This document shows, piece by piece, positions 12,501 through 24,500 of a stretch of 64,000 nucleotides of DNA. How positions within the stretch are numbered: the first letter of the stretch is position 1; each line of letters starts with the position of its first letter. The stretch lies in the NCBI RefSeq assembly GCF_950023065.1, contig NC_088679.1:63178001-63242000 (forward strand), written 5' to 3'. The notes beneath the pieces are model-generated. The model worked only from the letters and a program-made list of their open reading frames with translations, did no database searches and was not told the DNA's origin. The stretch comes from Planococcus citri (lineage: Eukaryota > Arthropoda > Insecta > Hemiptera > Pseudococcidae). Position numbers and translations under genes: made by a program.

Positions 12501-15500
12501 TTTCGGTCATCAGTTTTTCGTTTTTCAAATTCTCATTTGCAATAAAAATGTTCCACATGTCAGCTTCTAAATGCATACGAATACCTACATAAAATACCAA
12601 TTTTTATGTAGGTAATTATTTATTTTCGCAAATGAATCATAGATACCTATACATCCACCCACAGCATACAAGTATTGCAAATCGAAATGCACACTACGTT
12701 GAAACAAGCTTATTAAATTGAACGGTGGAACCGGTTTGAAGTGCACAGCGCCTATTCGATATTCTTAATATTTCAGTATATTATTTTGTTGTCCGATTTT
12801 TAATACAGATTAAAGATCGAATCACATGTAAAACGGTCACACACATCTTACATAAAGGGTATTCCTGGTTAAGATAGGTGAAATGGCCCTGTTCTCAGAT
12901 TTGGAAAATCATGATGGATTATTGTTGGGTACCTCCAATAAAAATTTTCGACCGGAATTTCCGCCCCCCAACCCACCCCCCTTGGGCAGTACAGCCAAAA
13001 AACGCGTTTTTTGCGCGAAAAATTCGGTATCCATGAGTGGTGGGGATAAAATTCTGGTACCACGCGGAATGTGTAGGGAAAGCCTGAGCCTTTCAACTCG
13101 ATTTTTTTCAAAAAATTTTATCGTAGTGGTGGGGGTAAAATTGACAAAAGAAAACTTTGAAGCGCCACAGCTCCGAACTGAAGGGTACTACACAAAAACT
13201 GTTTTCGCCAAAATGTGTCTTTTTACTAGTACTTTCTTCCTACTAATCCATGAAATTGAAATTTTGTCTGCAAAAGGCTCATATTTGCAAAAAACCCTGA
13301 AAAATACGCGTTTTTCGCGTTTTTTTTGCAAAATTATGCAAAATATGCGAAAAATGTATTGAACAAAACATGTTAAGCGTCGAATTTCACCCTAGAAAAC
13401 GTGTTCATAAGGTTGTCAAAACGCTCATCTACTGAAGTTAGCTTATATTGTAATCATGAGCTCTCTGAATAAAAAAATACTTGCCAAAAATATTCAGATT
13501 GAGGTCAGAGCGATTCAGTTATAATTTTCACAGTCTTCTCATTTTAAACACGTTTCCACAATGCTTGGTCAAAAAAATCCTTCAAAATGAAAATATCGCA
13601 AGTAAAACTTACAAAAAGTTACCAAGAGTAGGCAAATTACCCAAAAATTGTTCAGAAATCTAACTCAAAATCAGTATTTGCAGAATATACAAATTTCGAT
13701 TTAAATTTAAATTTTCAAAAATTTCAACAAAATCTTTTTCAAATCCAATAGGTACCATACATACATGTTCAACAAATCTTACCAAAATTCAAAAACTTGA
13801 CCCATCATGAGTGACAAATTGTTTGAAAAATCAATTTTTTTTAGCAGTAACATAGGGTACCCTATCATTTTATTTACAAGTATAAATTTCTTTCGGGTCA
13901 GAATTTTTCAATTTTTAAAGAGAACTAGAGAAAATGAATAGAAAAATAAATCGAGAGAAAAAATACCTATAAAATTACAAGTATTGATTTTAAAAATGGA
14001 GAAAGTAGCGCTTTTGAGACAAATTCTGATAAACGTTAGGACTTTTTGACAATTTTTTCAAAAACTGCACCTTCAATCTATTTTGGCTAACACGAGATTT
14101 TATTAACCATTTTGGCATAAAATAGAATTTTTTGGACAATTCATCAGAAAAAGGCCTTTGCCCACGATATTTCTTCAAAGAAGTGGAACTTGCAGACAAT
14201 TTTGACAAAAAGCAGTAGTTTTGAAAATGTTGGCTAAAAGCAGAAGTTTTTTTACGATACCTGGGCATGTAATTTATCTATTCATTTTGAAATAACTAAG
14301 AAAAAATTAATTTTGACAATGATTTGGCAAAAAACAGGATTTTTTAAGGATAATTTTTGGAAAATCAAGATTGCGGCAAAAAGCAGGAGTTTTCTTCTGG
14401 CAATTTTTACAAAGTTAGGAGTTTTTTTATAATTTTGACAAAAAAGGAACTTATATTTACAATTCTGACGCAAACGAGTTTTTTTGACAATTTAGGCAAG
14501 AGCAGAACTTTGCAGACAATTCTGGCAAAAAACATAACACGGACTTCTTAGGATCATTTTGGCAAAAGAAGGAAATTTTGAAATTTTGTCTACTAACAAA
14601 GTTTTTGGTCATTTCTTCAAAAAATATTAGGACTTTCTTGATAACGTCAATAAAAGGTATTTTCTCAACAATTTTGGCAAAAAACGGGACTTTTTTGGAA
14701 ATTTTGACAAAAGTTGGGATTTTTCAATAATTTTTTCTACAATTTTGGCGAAAATGAGACTTTTCTTACAATTATTCCGGTGATAAGATTTTTTGAACAT
14801 TTTGACATTTTGGACAACAACGGTTTTTTTTGCTCTTTTTTACAAAAAATATTAGGATTTTGATAACATCATTCAGAAGAAAATGTATTTTCGACAATTA
14901 TGACCAAAAACAGTGCTTTTTTGATAATTTCGACAGAAGTTGGAATTTTTTTATAATTTTTACAAAAATGTGACTTTTTTGATAATTTTGGCAAAAGCTG
15001 GAATTTTTGACAAGTTTGCAGTAGCGATTTTTCGCCCCATACTATGTAGCGACATGACCAACGTGGCAAATCACTTTATCAGATAGTGCACAGTGAGGTG
15101 CCATACCTCATTTCATGACAGTCATGACTTTGCTGCAAAGATGTGATGTGTGCGCGCGCTTAGCTCAGTAGATGAGCGTTTTGACAACCTTATGAACACG
15201 TTTTCTAGGGTGAAATTCGACGCTTAACATGTTTTGTTCAATACATTTTTCGCATATTTTGCATAATTTTGCAAAAAAAACGCGAAAAACGCGTATTTTT
15301 CAGGGTTTTTTGCAAATATGAGCCTTTTGCAGACAAAATTTCAATTTCATGGATTAGTAGGAAGAAAGTACTAGTAAAAAGACACATTTTGGCGAAAACA
15401 GTTTTTGTGTAGTACCCTTCAGTTCGGAGCTGTGGCGCTTCAAAGTTTTCTTTTGTCAATTTTACCCCCACCACTACGATAAAATTTTTTGAAAAAAATC

Positions 15501-18500
15501 GAGTTGAAAGGCTCAGGCTTTCCCTACACATTCCGCGTGGTACCAGAATTTTATCCCCACCACTCATGGATACCGAATTTTTCGCGCAAAAAACGCGTTT
15601 TTTGGCTATACTGACCAAGGGGGGTGGGTTGGGGGGCGGAAATTCCGGTCGAAAATTTTTATTGGAGGTACCCAACAATAATCCATCATGATTTTCCAAA
15701 TCTGAGAACAGGGCCATTTCACCTATCTTAACCGGGAATACCCTTTCATACGATCGCATCAGTTCTATCTATCGCATCGAATACCTACTATTTTTTTTTT
15801 TTTTCAAAACGACTTCTCTTTTAAATCAGCAAAAAAAAGTGCAATCTGCAATGAGGTTTCAAAGAAAACCACCATAACCAGTATTTGCGTAGTTTTTCAA
15901 CTTTTATTGGTCTTTTTTTACGATTTCGAGTCTTGAATATACGACTGCAATATATCAAACTCGTGTACTTGAATGAGAAATAACAATAGGATTTTTCAAA
16001 TTAAAAAACATTGTTACTTACTTATAGATAGGTACGTGGTTTAACACTTGCTGTGAGGACTCGGTGATTTTTAAATTCGAATAAACAATGTACGAGTAAC
16101 TGTTAATTCAGCTCGGAAGATTAAAGACGAAAGATATTAATGATGTTTTAATGTAAGAAACAGTCGGAGGAAAAAAAAAGAGCAAAATTTAGAGAATAAA
16201 ATTTTCGTCAGTCACTCATTTTAGGGTCAAATGGCGGTCAAATTAATAACGCAAATTATTCATACCAAAGTCCATAACAAACGTCGTAGCAACTCGCAAT
16301 TTTTCACTACCTAATGTTTTCGAATATCTTCGTGAACACATTCAGCTGTTGTAGGCGGTTGTCCAATTAGCATGCGAGATTCTCATAAATTGCTAATAAA
16401 AATTACTCAACTTGAGATGGATGTATCGTATTTTGTTTTAATGGTCGACTATACGACGAGGAATTGATTAGTCGAAATTTATTTACGATAGGTACCTACC
16501 AACCTATCTATTAAATTACATCACAAATCCGACATTTTTTCTCCCTATCTCCTCCTCATTGCGTGGATGATTACATTATTAGCCCATGACTTAGAATCGA
16601 TACGATTAAATAATTTGAGAAACCAAATACTTAATTGAAACGTAGTGTGCTTCATTTGATGGAGATTGATTCAACACGCAAATTGATCACATGTACGTAT
16701 TTTTCAGACGTCACAGATGCCCTCATACTCCCGTCAATGATGGTCCAATAATTACGTATGCGGATGAAACCACCACCAAGACTGATTATGAAGTTCAATT
16801 CCAGCACAAATATGCCGAAAGGCAAGAAGCGTAAGTAACCTCAAATTAACAAAATGAAAATTTTTATGAATCATGAAAATACTTGACAGGGAACAATTGA
16901 TAAAACAGGGTCAGAGAATTAGAATGGGCCACTTTGCAACCCCAATTTATTCACCTTCTCGCTTTTCCCAGACTGCTCATTCGCATGGGGATGCAAAATA
17001 TATGTTGGTTGCATTTCAGTTTTCTCAATATTTTGTGGGAGGGGTACAAGTACTCAGTTTTTGGGCATACCTTGGCACATGTGGACCCAAATCAATTGAA
17101 TTTTACATTTTGAGGTTAAAATGCAATTAGGGAATCTAAGAACGTCTCAATTTTAGATCGTTCTTTCAATATTATGAAACAAAATATTCTGTTTGGAATT
17201 TTTGTGTTTCACTTCTCAGAATTATCTTACACTTTTAATAAAATTGGTTGATTTCCCCTATAAAATATTGTTGGGAAATTTTCTCACTTTTAAAAGCATT
17301 GTGTTGTGATTTCAAATGGAATTTTAAAGCACAGCTTTAGGGCTTTTGAAAATGTAATTTTGGATCCCTGTTTCATGTTTCCATATTTAGCCAACAAAAT
17401 GCCGCAATCTGCCTCCTGTTTTCTAAAAATATGTTTTTGGTCAATTTTCAGAATTCACATGGAAGATAACTTACATTTAGAAGGTGAATATCACCTTGAA
17501 CGTCGAGATGACTTCACTGCTCTCTATGGTGAGCGAGAAATTGTTAAAAGGCCCACAGATAACTTGAAACTCGAGGGTAATTTTGAAAGACCAACCAGAC
17601 CTGCCATATTACCAGCAGAACGTCCAAAACCCATCAAACCATCTGACAATTTGAAACCAGAGGGGGATTTTGAAAGGCCAGAACGTCAAAAAGTCATTCC
17701 TGCTGAGAGGCCCTCTCCAATAAAACCTGCTGACAATTTGAAACCCGAAGGTGAATTCGAACAACCAACTCCAACCAGAGTGCAACCAAGCGAACGACCG
17801 AAACCGATTAAACCCTCTGATAATTTAAAACCAGAGGGTGAATTTGAAAGACCACATCCAACCAAAGTTTTACCTGGTGAAAGACCAACTCCAGTCAAAC
17901 CATCTGATAATTTACGCCCTGAAGGTGATTTTGAACGCCCAAAACCATCTGAATTCCAACCAGCTGAAAGACCTAAACAGAAAAAACCAGATGATAATTT
18001 ACGTCCTGAAGGAGAGTTTGAGCGTCCATTACCAGCAAAGTTTGTACCAGCAGAGAGACCAAAGCAGAAAAAACCAGATGATAATTTACGTCCTGAAGGA
18101 GATTTTGAGCGGCCAAAACCAACTGAATTTATCCCTGCTGAAAGACCCAAACCAAAAAAACCAGGAGATAACTTACGCCCAGAAGGAGAATTTGAGAGAC
18201 CCAAACCAACTGAGTTTGTTCCAGCTGAAAGGCCCAAACCTAAAAAGCCTGGTGATAATTTACATCCTGAAGGAGATTTTGAACGACCTAAACCAAAGGA
18301 GTTTGTTCCTGCCGAAAGGCCCAAACCTAAAAAGCCAGAGGATAATTTACGCCCTGAAGGAGATTTTGAACGTCCAAAGCCAGCTGAAGCTCCCACTGGT
18401 GAGAGGCCCAAACCAGTAAAACCCTCTGACAACCTGAAGCCAGAAGGAGAATTTGAACGTCCTGTGAAAACTACACCTGGTGTACCTGATCGTGCTGTTG

Positions 18501-21500
18501 TTGTTAAACCTGTAGACAACTTGAAACCTGAAGGTGAATTCTTTGGTCAGCGGGTCATAACTGAAGAGTTTCGACATACAGTTGGAGAAAGAGCAGAGGT
18601 TCATAGACATGTGGATAACTTGGTCACAGGTGGAACATTTATTGGTAAGAATTTTACTGTTATGCCAATTCCTGTACTTACAATTAGTGTATGAACCATC
18701 CATCATTAATAAGGTTTTTTTATTTTTATTTTTGCCCATTTTTAGCTGAAACTACCCAACAAACTGAATTCACAGGAATGCAAGTAGAAAGACCTAAACT
18801 GATTCGAAGAAACACATTCACAAAACTTGAAGGAGATATAACAACTGAAACCACAAGTTCTCTTCATTTTAGACAGCACCAAAATGTTGAGAGAACAACA
18901 AAAGTTACAAGAAAAGAAGACAATATTGTATTAGGAGATGAAACCTTTCAGGTACCAATATTTTCTATTTGCAATGTAGATTCATTTGGGAAAGGGGAAT
19001 GGAAGGATTTAATTTGTGTGTTTTTTTTTTCAATTTTGCAGGTTACCACTCAGAATCGTGATGACTATCCTGAGAGGTGGATTGTAAAACCAGAAAAACC
19101 AAGAAAACATGTTGATAATTTGCAAGTGACAGGTGAATTTTACTCATCTACTAGCACAAAAGAAGATTTCCAAGCCTATCAAGATGTCACAACAAGAGAA
19201 ACAATCAGAAGAAGACAAGATAATTTGATCACAGAAGGTACCATGATTCTAGAAACATCTGCTATGACTGATTTTACAGAAAAAATACCAGAACGTGTTA
19301 AACCTCAAAGAAGAAGAACATGGACAAAGCAAGATGGTGAACAATACTTTGAAACTACAACATCTGAAGAATTTAAAGCTCAAGTGACAGAACGAGTCTC
19401 CAAAGTTGTCCGCCAAGATAACCTTAGAATAGACACCAGTAAATTTGATAGTACAACCACTGCTCAAGAATTTTATCAGGTGCATGAGGCTGAAGAAAGA
19501 GTTAGACCAAAAAAACCAAAAGATAACTTGAAACCTGAAGGGGAATTTGAGAGGCCAATTATTGAAGAAATTGAGATGGTCAAGAGACCTGAACCTATTA
19601 AACCAAAAGATAATCTCAAACCAGAGGGAGAATTTGAAAGACCCAAACCTAAAAAAGTATTGAAAGCAGAACGCCCTAAACCTGTAAAACCAGAAGATAA
19701 TCTTAAACCTGAAGGTGATTTTGTGAAACCAAGGAAAGAAAAATTTGTTCCTGCTGAACGTGTGAAACCTGTTAAGCCTGATGACAACTTAAAACCTGAA
19801 GGTGAATTTGAAAGACCAACTGCCACAGAATTTGTCCCGGTAGAAAGGCCAAAACCTGTTAAACCATGTGATAATTTAAAACCTGAGGGAGAATTTGAAA
19901 AACCAGAAAGATCTCAATTTATACCAGCAGAAAGGCAAAAACCAATCAAGCCAGATGACAATCTTAAGCCAGAGGGTGACTTTGAGAGACCCAAGCAAAC
20001 AGAATTTAAACCAGCAGAAAGACCCAAACCAGTCAGACCCTGTGACAATTTAAAACCAGAAGGAGAATTTGAAAAACCACATAAATCAGAATTTGTTCCA
20101 GGTGAAAGACCTAAGCCAGTTAAGCCAGGTGATAACTTGAGACCAGAAGGTGACTTTGATAGACCAAAACCAGCAGAATTTGTACCAGCAGAAAGACCAA
20201 AACCAGTTAAGCCAGGAGATAATCTCAAACCAGAGGGTGATTTTGAAAGGCCAAAACCAGCCAAATTTGTTCCGGCTGAAAGGCCAAAACCTGTTAAGCC
20301 TGATGATAATCTCAAACCAGAAGGTGATTTTGAGAGACCAAAACAATCAGAGTTTGTTCCTGCAGAAAGACCTAAACCAATAAAACCTGGAGACAACCTA
20401 AAACCAGAGGGTGATTTTGAAAGACCTAAACAAGCAGAGTTCAAGCCAGCAGAAAGACTCAAACCAGTGAAGCCAGAAGATAATCTCAGACCTGAAGGTG
20501 ATTTTGAAAGACGTAAACCAGCTGAATTTGTACCAGCAGAAAGACCCAAGCCAGTAAAACCTGGTGATAATCTCAAACCTGAAGGTGATTTTGAAAGACC
20601 CAAACCAAAAGAATTTGTTCCTGTGGAAAGGCCAAAACCAGTGAAACCTGATGACAATCTCAGACCAGAGGGTGATTTTGAAACGCGTAAGGTTTCTGAA
20701 TTCATACCTGCTGAGCGCCCTAAACCTGTAAAACCAAAAGATAATTTAAAACCAGAAGGTGATTTTGAAAAGCCAGAGGAAAAACCATTCAAGCCTGCTG
20801 AAAGACCAACTCCAGTCAAACCTGTTGATAATTTGAGAACAGAGGGAGAATTTGTGCAGCGAGAAGTTACTGAATTTATATCAACTGAAAGACCACTCCC
20901 TGTTAAACCAACTGATAACTTATATGTAGAGGGAGAATTCACTAGGAGAGTAGAACAGTGTTATGTGTCAGTTGAGAGACCCAAACCAATCAAACCCTCT
21001 GATAATTTGAAACCAGAAGGAGAATTCCAACAACCAGAAGAAATTGAATTTATTCCTGCCGAGAGACCCAAACCCATAAAACCTACTGATAATTTGAGAC
21101 CAGAAGGTGATTTCGTGAGACGAGAGGATGTAGAATTCATTTCTGTTGAAAGGCCAAAACCAATCAAACCAACTGACAATTTAAAACCAGAGGGAGAATT
21201 TCAAATGCCTGAAGAAGTTGAATTTATTCCAGTTCAAAGACCTAAGCCCATCAAACCCACTGATAATTTAAAACCAGAGGGTGAATTTGAAAGACCAAAG
21301 GATGTGGAGTTTATTCCTGCTGAAAGACCCAAACCAGTAAAACCCACTGATAATCTCAAACCAGAAGGAGAATTCCATAAGCCAGAGGTTTGTGAATTTA
21401 TTCCTGCAGAAAGACCAAAACAAGTGAAACCTGGTGACAATTTGAAACCAGAAGGTGAATTTGAACGACCAAAACCCAAAGAATTTGTTCCAGCTGAACG

Positions 21501-24500
21501 CCCCAAGCCAGTTAAACCATGTGATAACCTGAAACCAGAAGGAAAATTCCATAAGCCTGAGGTTTGTGAATTCGTACCAGCAGAAAGGCCAAAACAAGTG
21601 AAACCAGATGACAATTTGAAACCAGAAGGTGAATTTGAACGGCCAAAACCTAAAGAGTTTGTGCCTGCAGAACGCCCTAAACCAGTTAGACCAAGTGACA
21701 ACCTAAAACCTGAAGGAGAATTCCATAAGCCTGAAGTTTGTGAGTTTATACCAGCTGAAAGACCAAAACAAGTTAAACCAGGTGATAATTTGAAACCAGA
21801 AGGGGAATTTGAGAGACCAAAACCAAAAGAATTTGTTCCAGCTGAACGTCCAAAACCGGTGAAACCTAGTGATAACCTAAGACCTGAAGGAGAATTCCAT
21901 AAGCCTGAGGTTTGTGAGTTTATACCAGCTGAAAGACCAAAACAAGTTAAACCAGGTGATAATTTGAAACCAGAAGGTGAATTTGAGAGGCCAAAACCAA
22001 AAGAATTTGTTGCAGCTGAACGTCCAAAACCAATGAAACCTAGTGATAACCTAAAACCTGAAGGAGAATTCCATAAGCCTGAGGTATGTGAATTTGTCCC
22101 AGTAGAGAGACCAAAAGCAGTAAAACCAAGTGATAATTTGAAACCAGAGGGTAAATTTGAAAGACCAAAACAAACCGAATTCAAACCTGCTGAAAAAGTG
22201 ACTATTGTAAAACATGAAGATAATTTGAAAACTGAAGGTGTATTTGAAAGCAGAGTTGTGAATGAATTTGTACCAGCAGAAAGACCCAAACCAATAAAAC
22301 CATGTGATAACTTGAAACCAGAGGGAGAGTTTGAAAGACCAGTAGAAACAGAGTTTGTACCAGCTGAAAGAACTACCATTATACGCCACACTGATAATCT
22401 TAGGACTGAAGGTGTCTTTGAAGGTAAACGAATTGTGAACAAATATGTTAGAGCTGAAGTTCCCTCACCAATTAAACCAACTGATAACTTGAAACCTGAA
22501 GGTAGAATTGAAGTTCCTGAAAAACCAAAATTCATTCCAGCAGAGAAAACCACCATAATAAGACATGAGGACAACTTGAGAACAGAAGAAGCTATTTTTG
22601 AAAGCAGAGTTGTAAAAGAGTTTATTCAAGCTGAAAAAAGGCAACTTGTAAAACCAGTGGATAACTTGAAACCTGAAGGTGAATTTGAGAAGCCAAAAGA
22701 AGTGAAATATGTACCAGCTGAGAGGCCAAAGCCAATAAAACCTTCAGATAATCTAAAACCTGAAGGTGAATTTGAGAAACCCAGAGAGGTCGAGTTTATT
22801 CCAAGTGAGCGCCCCAAACCAATCAAACCAACAGATAACCTAAAACCAGAGGGAGAATTTGAAAAACCCAAAGAAGTTGAATTTGTGCCAGCTGAACGTC
22901 CCAAACCAATTAAACCAGTAGATAATCTCAAACCAGAAGGGGAATTTGAGAAACCTAAGCAAAGTAGATTTGTTCCAGCAGAAAGGCCCAAACAAATCAA
23001 ACCTGGTGATAACCTTCGACCTGAAGGAGATTTTGAGAGACCCAAAACTAAAGAATTTGTACCAGCAGAAAGGCCAAAACCAGTGAAACCTTGTGATAAC
23101 CTCAAACCAGAAGGTGAATTTGAGAAACCCCATCCTACTAGATTTGTACCTGCTGAGAAGTCTAAACCCATCAAACCATGTGATAATCTCAAACCTGAGG
23201 GTGAATTTGAAAGGCCTAAACCAGCTCAATTTGTACCAGCAGAAAGACCTAAACAAAAGAGACCTGATGATAATCTCCATCCAGAGGGAGAATTTGATAG
23301 ACCTAAACCAGGTCAATTTGTACCTGCTGAAAGGCCTAAACAAAAGAAACCTGATGATAATCTTCGGCCAGAGGGTGAATTTGATAGGCCCAAACCAGCT
23401 CAATTCGTACCAGCAGAACGTCCAAAACAAAAGAAGCCATGTGATAATCTTAAACCAGAGGGAGAATTTGAACGACCCAAGCCTTCACAGTTCAAACCAG
23501 CTGAGAGGCCAAAACAAAAGAAACCTTGTGATAATTTGCATCCTGAAGGAGAATTTGAACGTCCCAAACCAAAAGATTTTATCCCTGCTGAAAAACCCAA
23601 ACAAATTAGACCTGGTGATAATCTTAGACCAGAAGGTGATTTTGAAAGGCCTAAGAAACCCCAATTTGTATCAACTGAAAGACCAAAACCTGTTAAACAT
23701 CAAGACAATTTGAAACCAGAAGGTGACTTTGAGAGGCGTAAACCAGCTGGCTATACCCCAGCTGAAAGGCCCAAACCAATCAAACCTGAGGACAATTTAC
23801 ATCCAGAAGGAGAATTTGAGAAACCGAAAGCACCTAAATTTATTCCTGCAGAACGTCCTAAGCAAGTCAAGCCTTCTGATAACTTGAAGCCAGAAGGTGA
23901 CTTTGAGAGACCTAAATCAACCAAATTTGTTCCTTCTGAAAGGCCTAAGCCAGTGAAACCCTCTGATAATTTGAAGCCTGAAGGTGAATTTGAACATCCA
24001 AAATCTCCCAAATTTGTACCCTCTGAAAGACCAAAACCAATTAAACCCACAGATAATTTAAAACCAGAGGGTGTCTTCCATAAACCTCAAGAAACCTCAT
24101 TTGTGCCTGCTGAGAGGCCTAAACCTATTAAACACACTGACAATCTTCGCATGGAGGGTGAATTTACTAAACGAGAAAGAACTGATACATTTACTGCAGT
24201 TGTTGAAGCAGAAAGACCAAAACCAATCAAACATACTGATAATTTGCGCATGGAGGGTGAATTCACAAAACGAGTTAGAACTGAAACTGTAAAAGCAGTT
24301 GTTGAAGAACGTCCAAAACTAATCAAACATGTGGACAACCTTAAAATGGAGGGAGAATTCACAAAACGTGTGAAGTCTGAAACAGTATCTCACCAAGTTG
24401 TTGAAAAGTCTAAACCAATAAGACCAGTAGATAATTTACACATTGAAAGGGAACAGGTCACTCAGCAAGTTGTCCAGCAACAGCAAGTTGTTCAACAACA

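Larger units (their letters stand above)
12854..15746. mobile_element. Non-autonomous transposon-like element with 582-bp terminal inverted repeats
   Basis: Left arm 12854-13435 and right arm 15165-15746 are reverse complements of equal length (582 bp each) with only a handful of mismatches visible, for example CCTGGTTAAG against CCCGGTTAAG. The outer ends read AAAGGGTATTC...GAATACCCTTT. CAT lies immediately outside both ends (12851-12853 and 15747-15749) and may be a 3-bp target duplication. The 1.7-kb middle has no transposase-like frame and consists of degenerate TTTTGGCAAAA-type repeats. The identical 159-173 residue open frames in the two arms are mirror images of one sequence, not two genes. 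High arm identity suggests recent insertion or gene conversion. Confidence 0.85.
3741..16707 (+). other. Large intron (12,967 bp) splitting the Cys signature
   Basis: Bounded by the donor GTGAGT at 3741 and the acceptor ttttcAG at 16706-16707. Its removal joins CICEICTCG to RHRCPH in frame. It contains a tandem array (6264-6925), a transposon with long inverted repeats (12854-15746), and otherwise AT-rich single-copy-looking sequence with homopolymers (for example T-runs near 3807 and 8355, A-run near 4700). 8040-8240 is visibly less AT-rich than its surroundings but has no convincing exon. Such a long intron may hold an internal promoter or enhancers, but none can be identified by eye. Confidence 0.85.

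Noticed and set aside
13990..14551. Short Lys/Phe-rich frames in the core of the inverted-repeat element
   Set aside because: Low-complexity translation of TTTTGGCAAAA repeats in both directions.
15155..15230. Functional tRNA gene
   Set aside because: Only the D-arm is convincing; the anticodon stem and a proper T-arm are missing.
12883..15759. Two conserved ~160-residue proteins at 12883-13362 (+) and 15238-15759 (-)
   Set aside because: They are the same sequence in the two arms of one inverted repeat. Identity comes from the DNA-level repeat, and there is no recognisable domain.
16873..17130. 85-codon frame in the 621-bp intron
   Set aside because: Not needed for the reading frame; it is flanked by clear donor and acceptor sites that remove it, and it has no recognisable features.
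17686..18519. Long minus-strand open frame (277 codons) opposite the repeat exon
   Set aside because: It is the complement of the 87-nt coding repeat; every antisense unit stays open because the repeat lacks antisense stops. Several similar antisense frames (19914-20942, 21234-22574, 22626-23192) have the same cause.
18691..18745. A separate gene starting with ATG at 18691 (MNHPSLIRFFYFYF)
   Set aside because: This segment is intron with a pyrimidine-rich acceptor at 18744-18745, and the real exon is continuous in phase with the upstream repeat exon.
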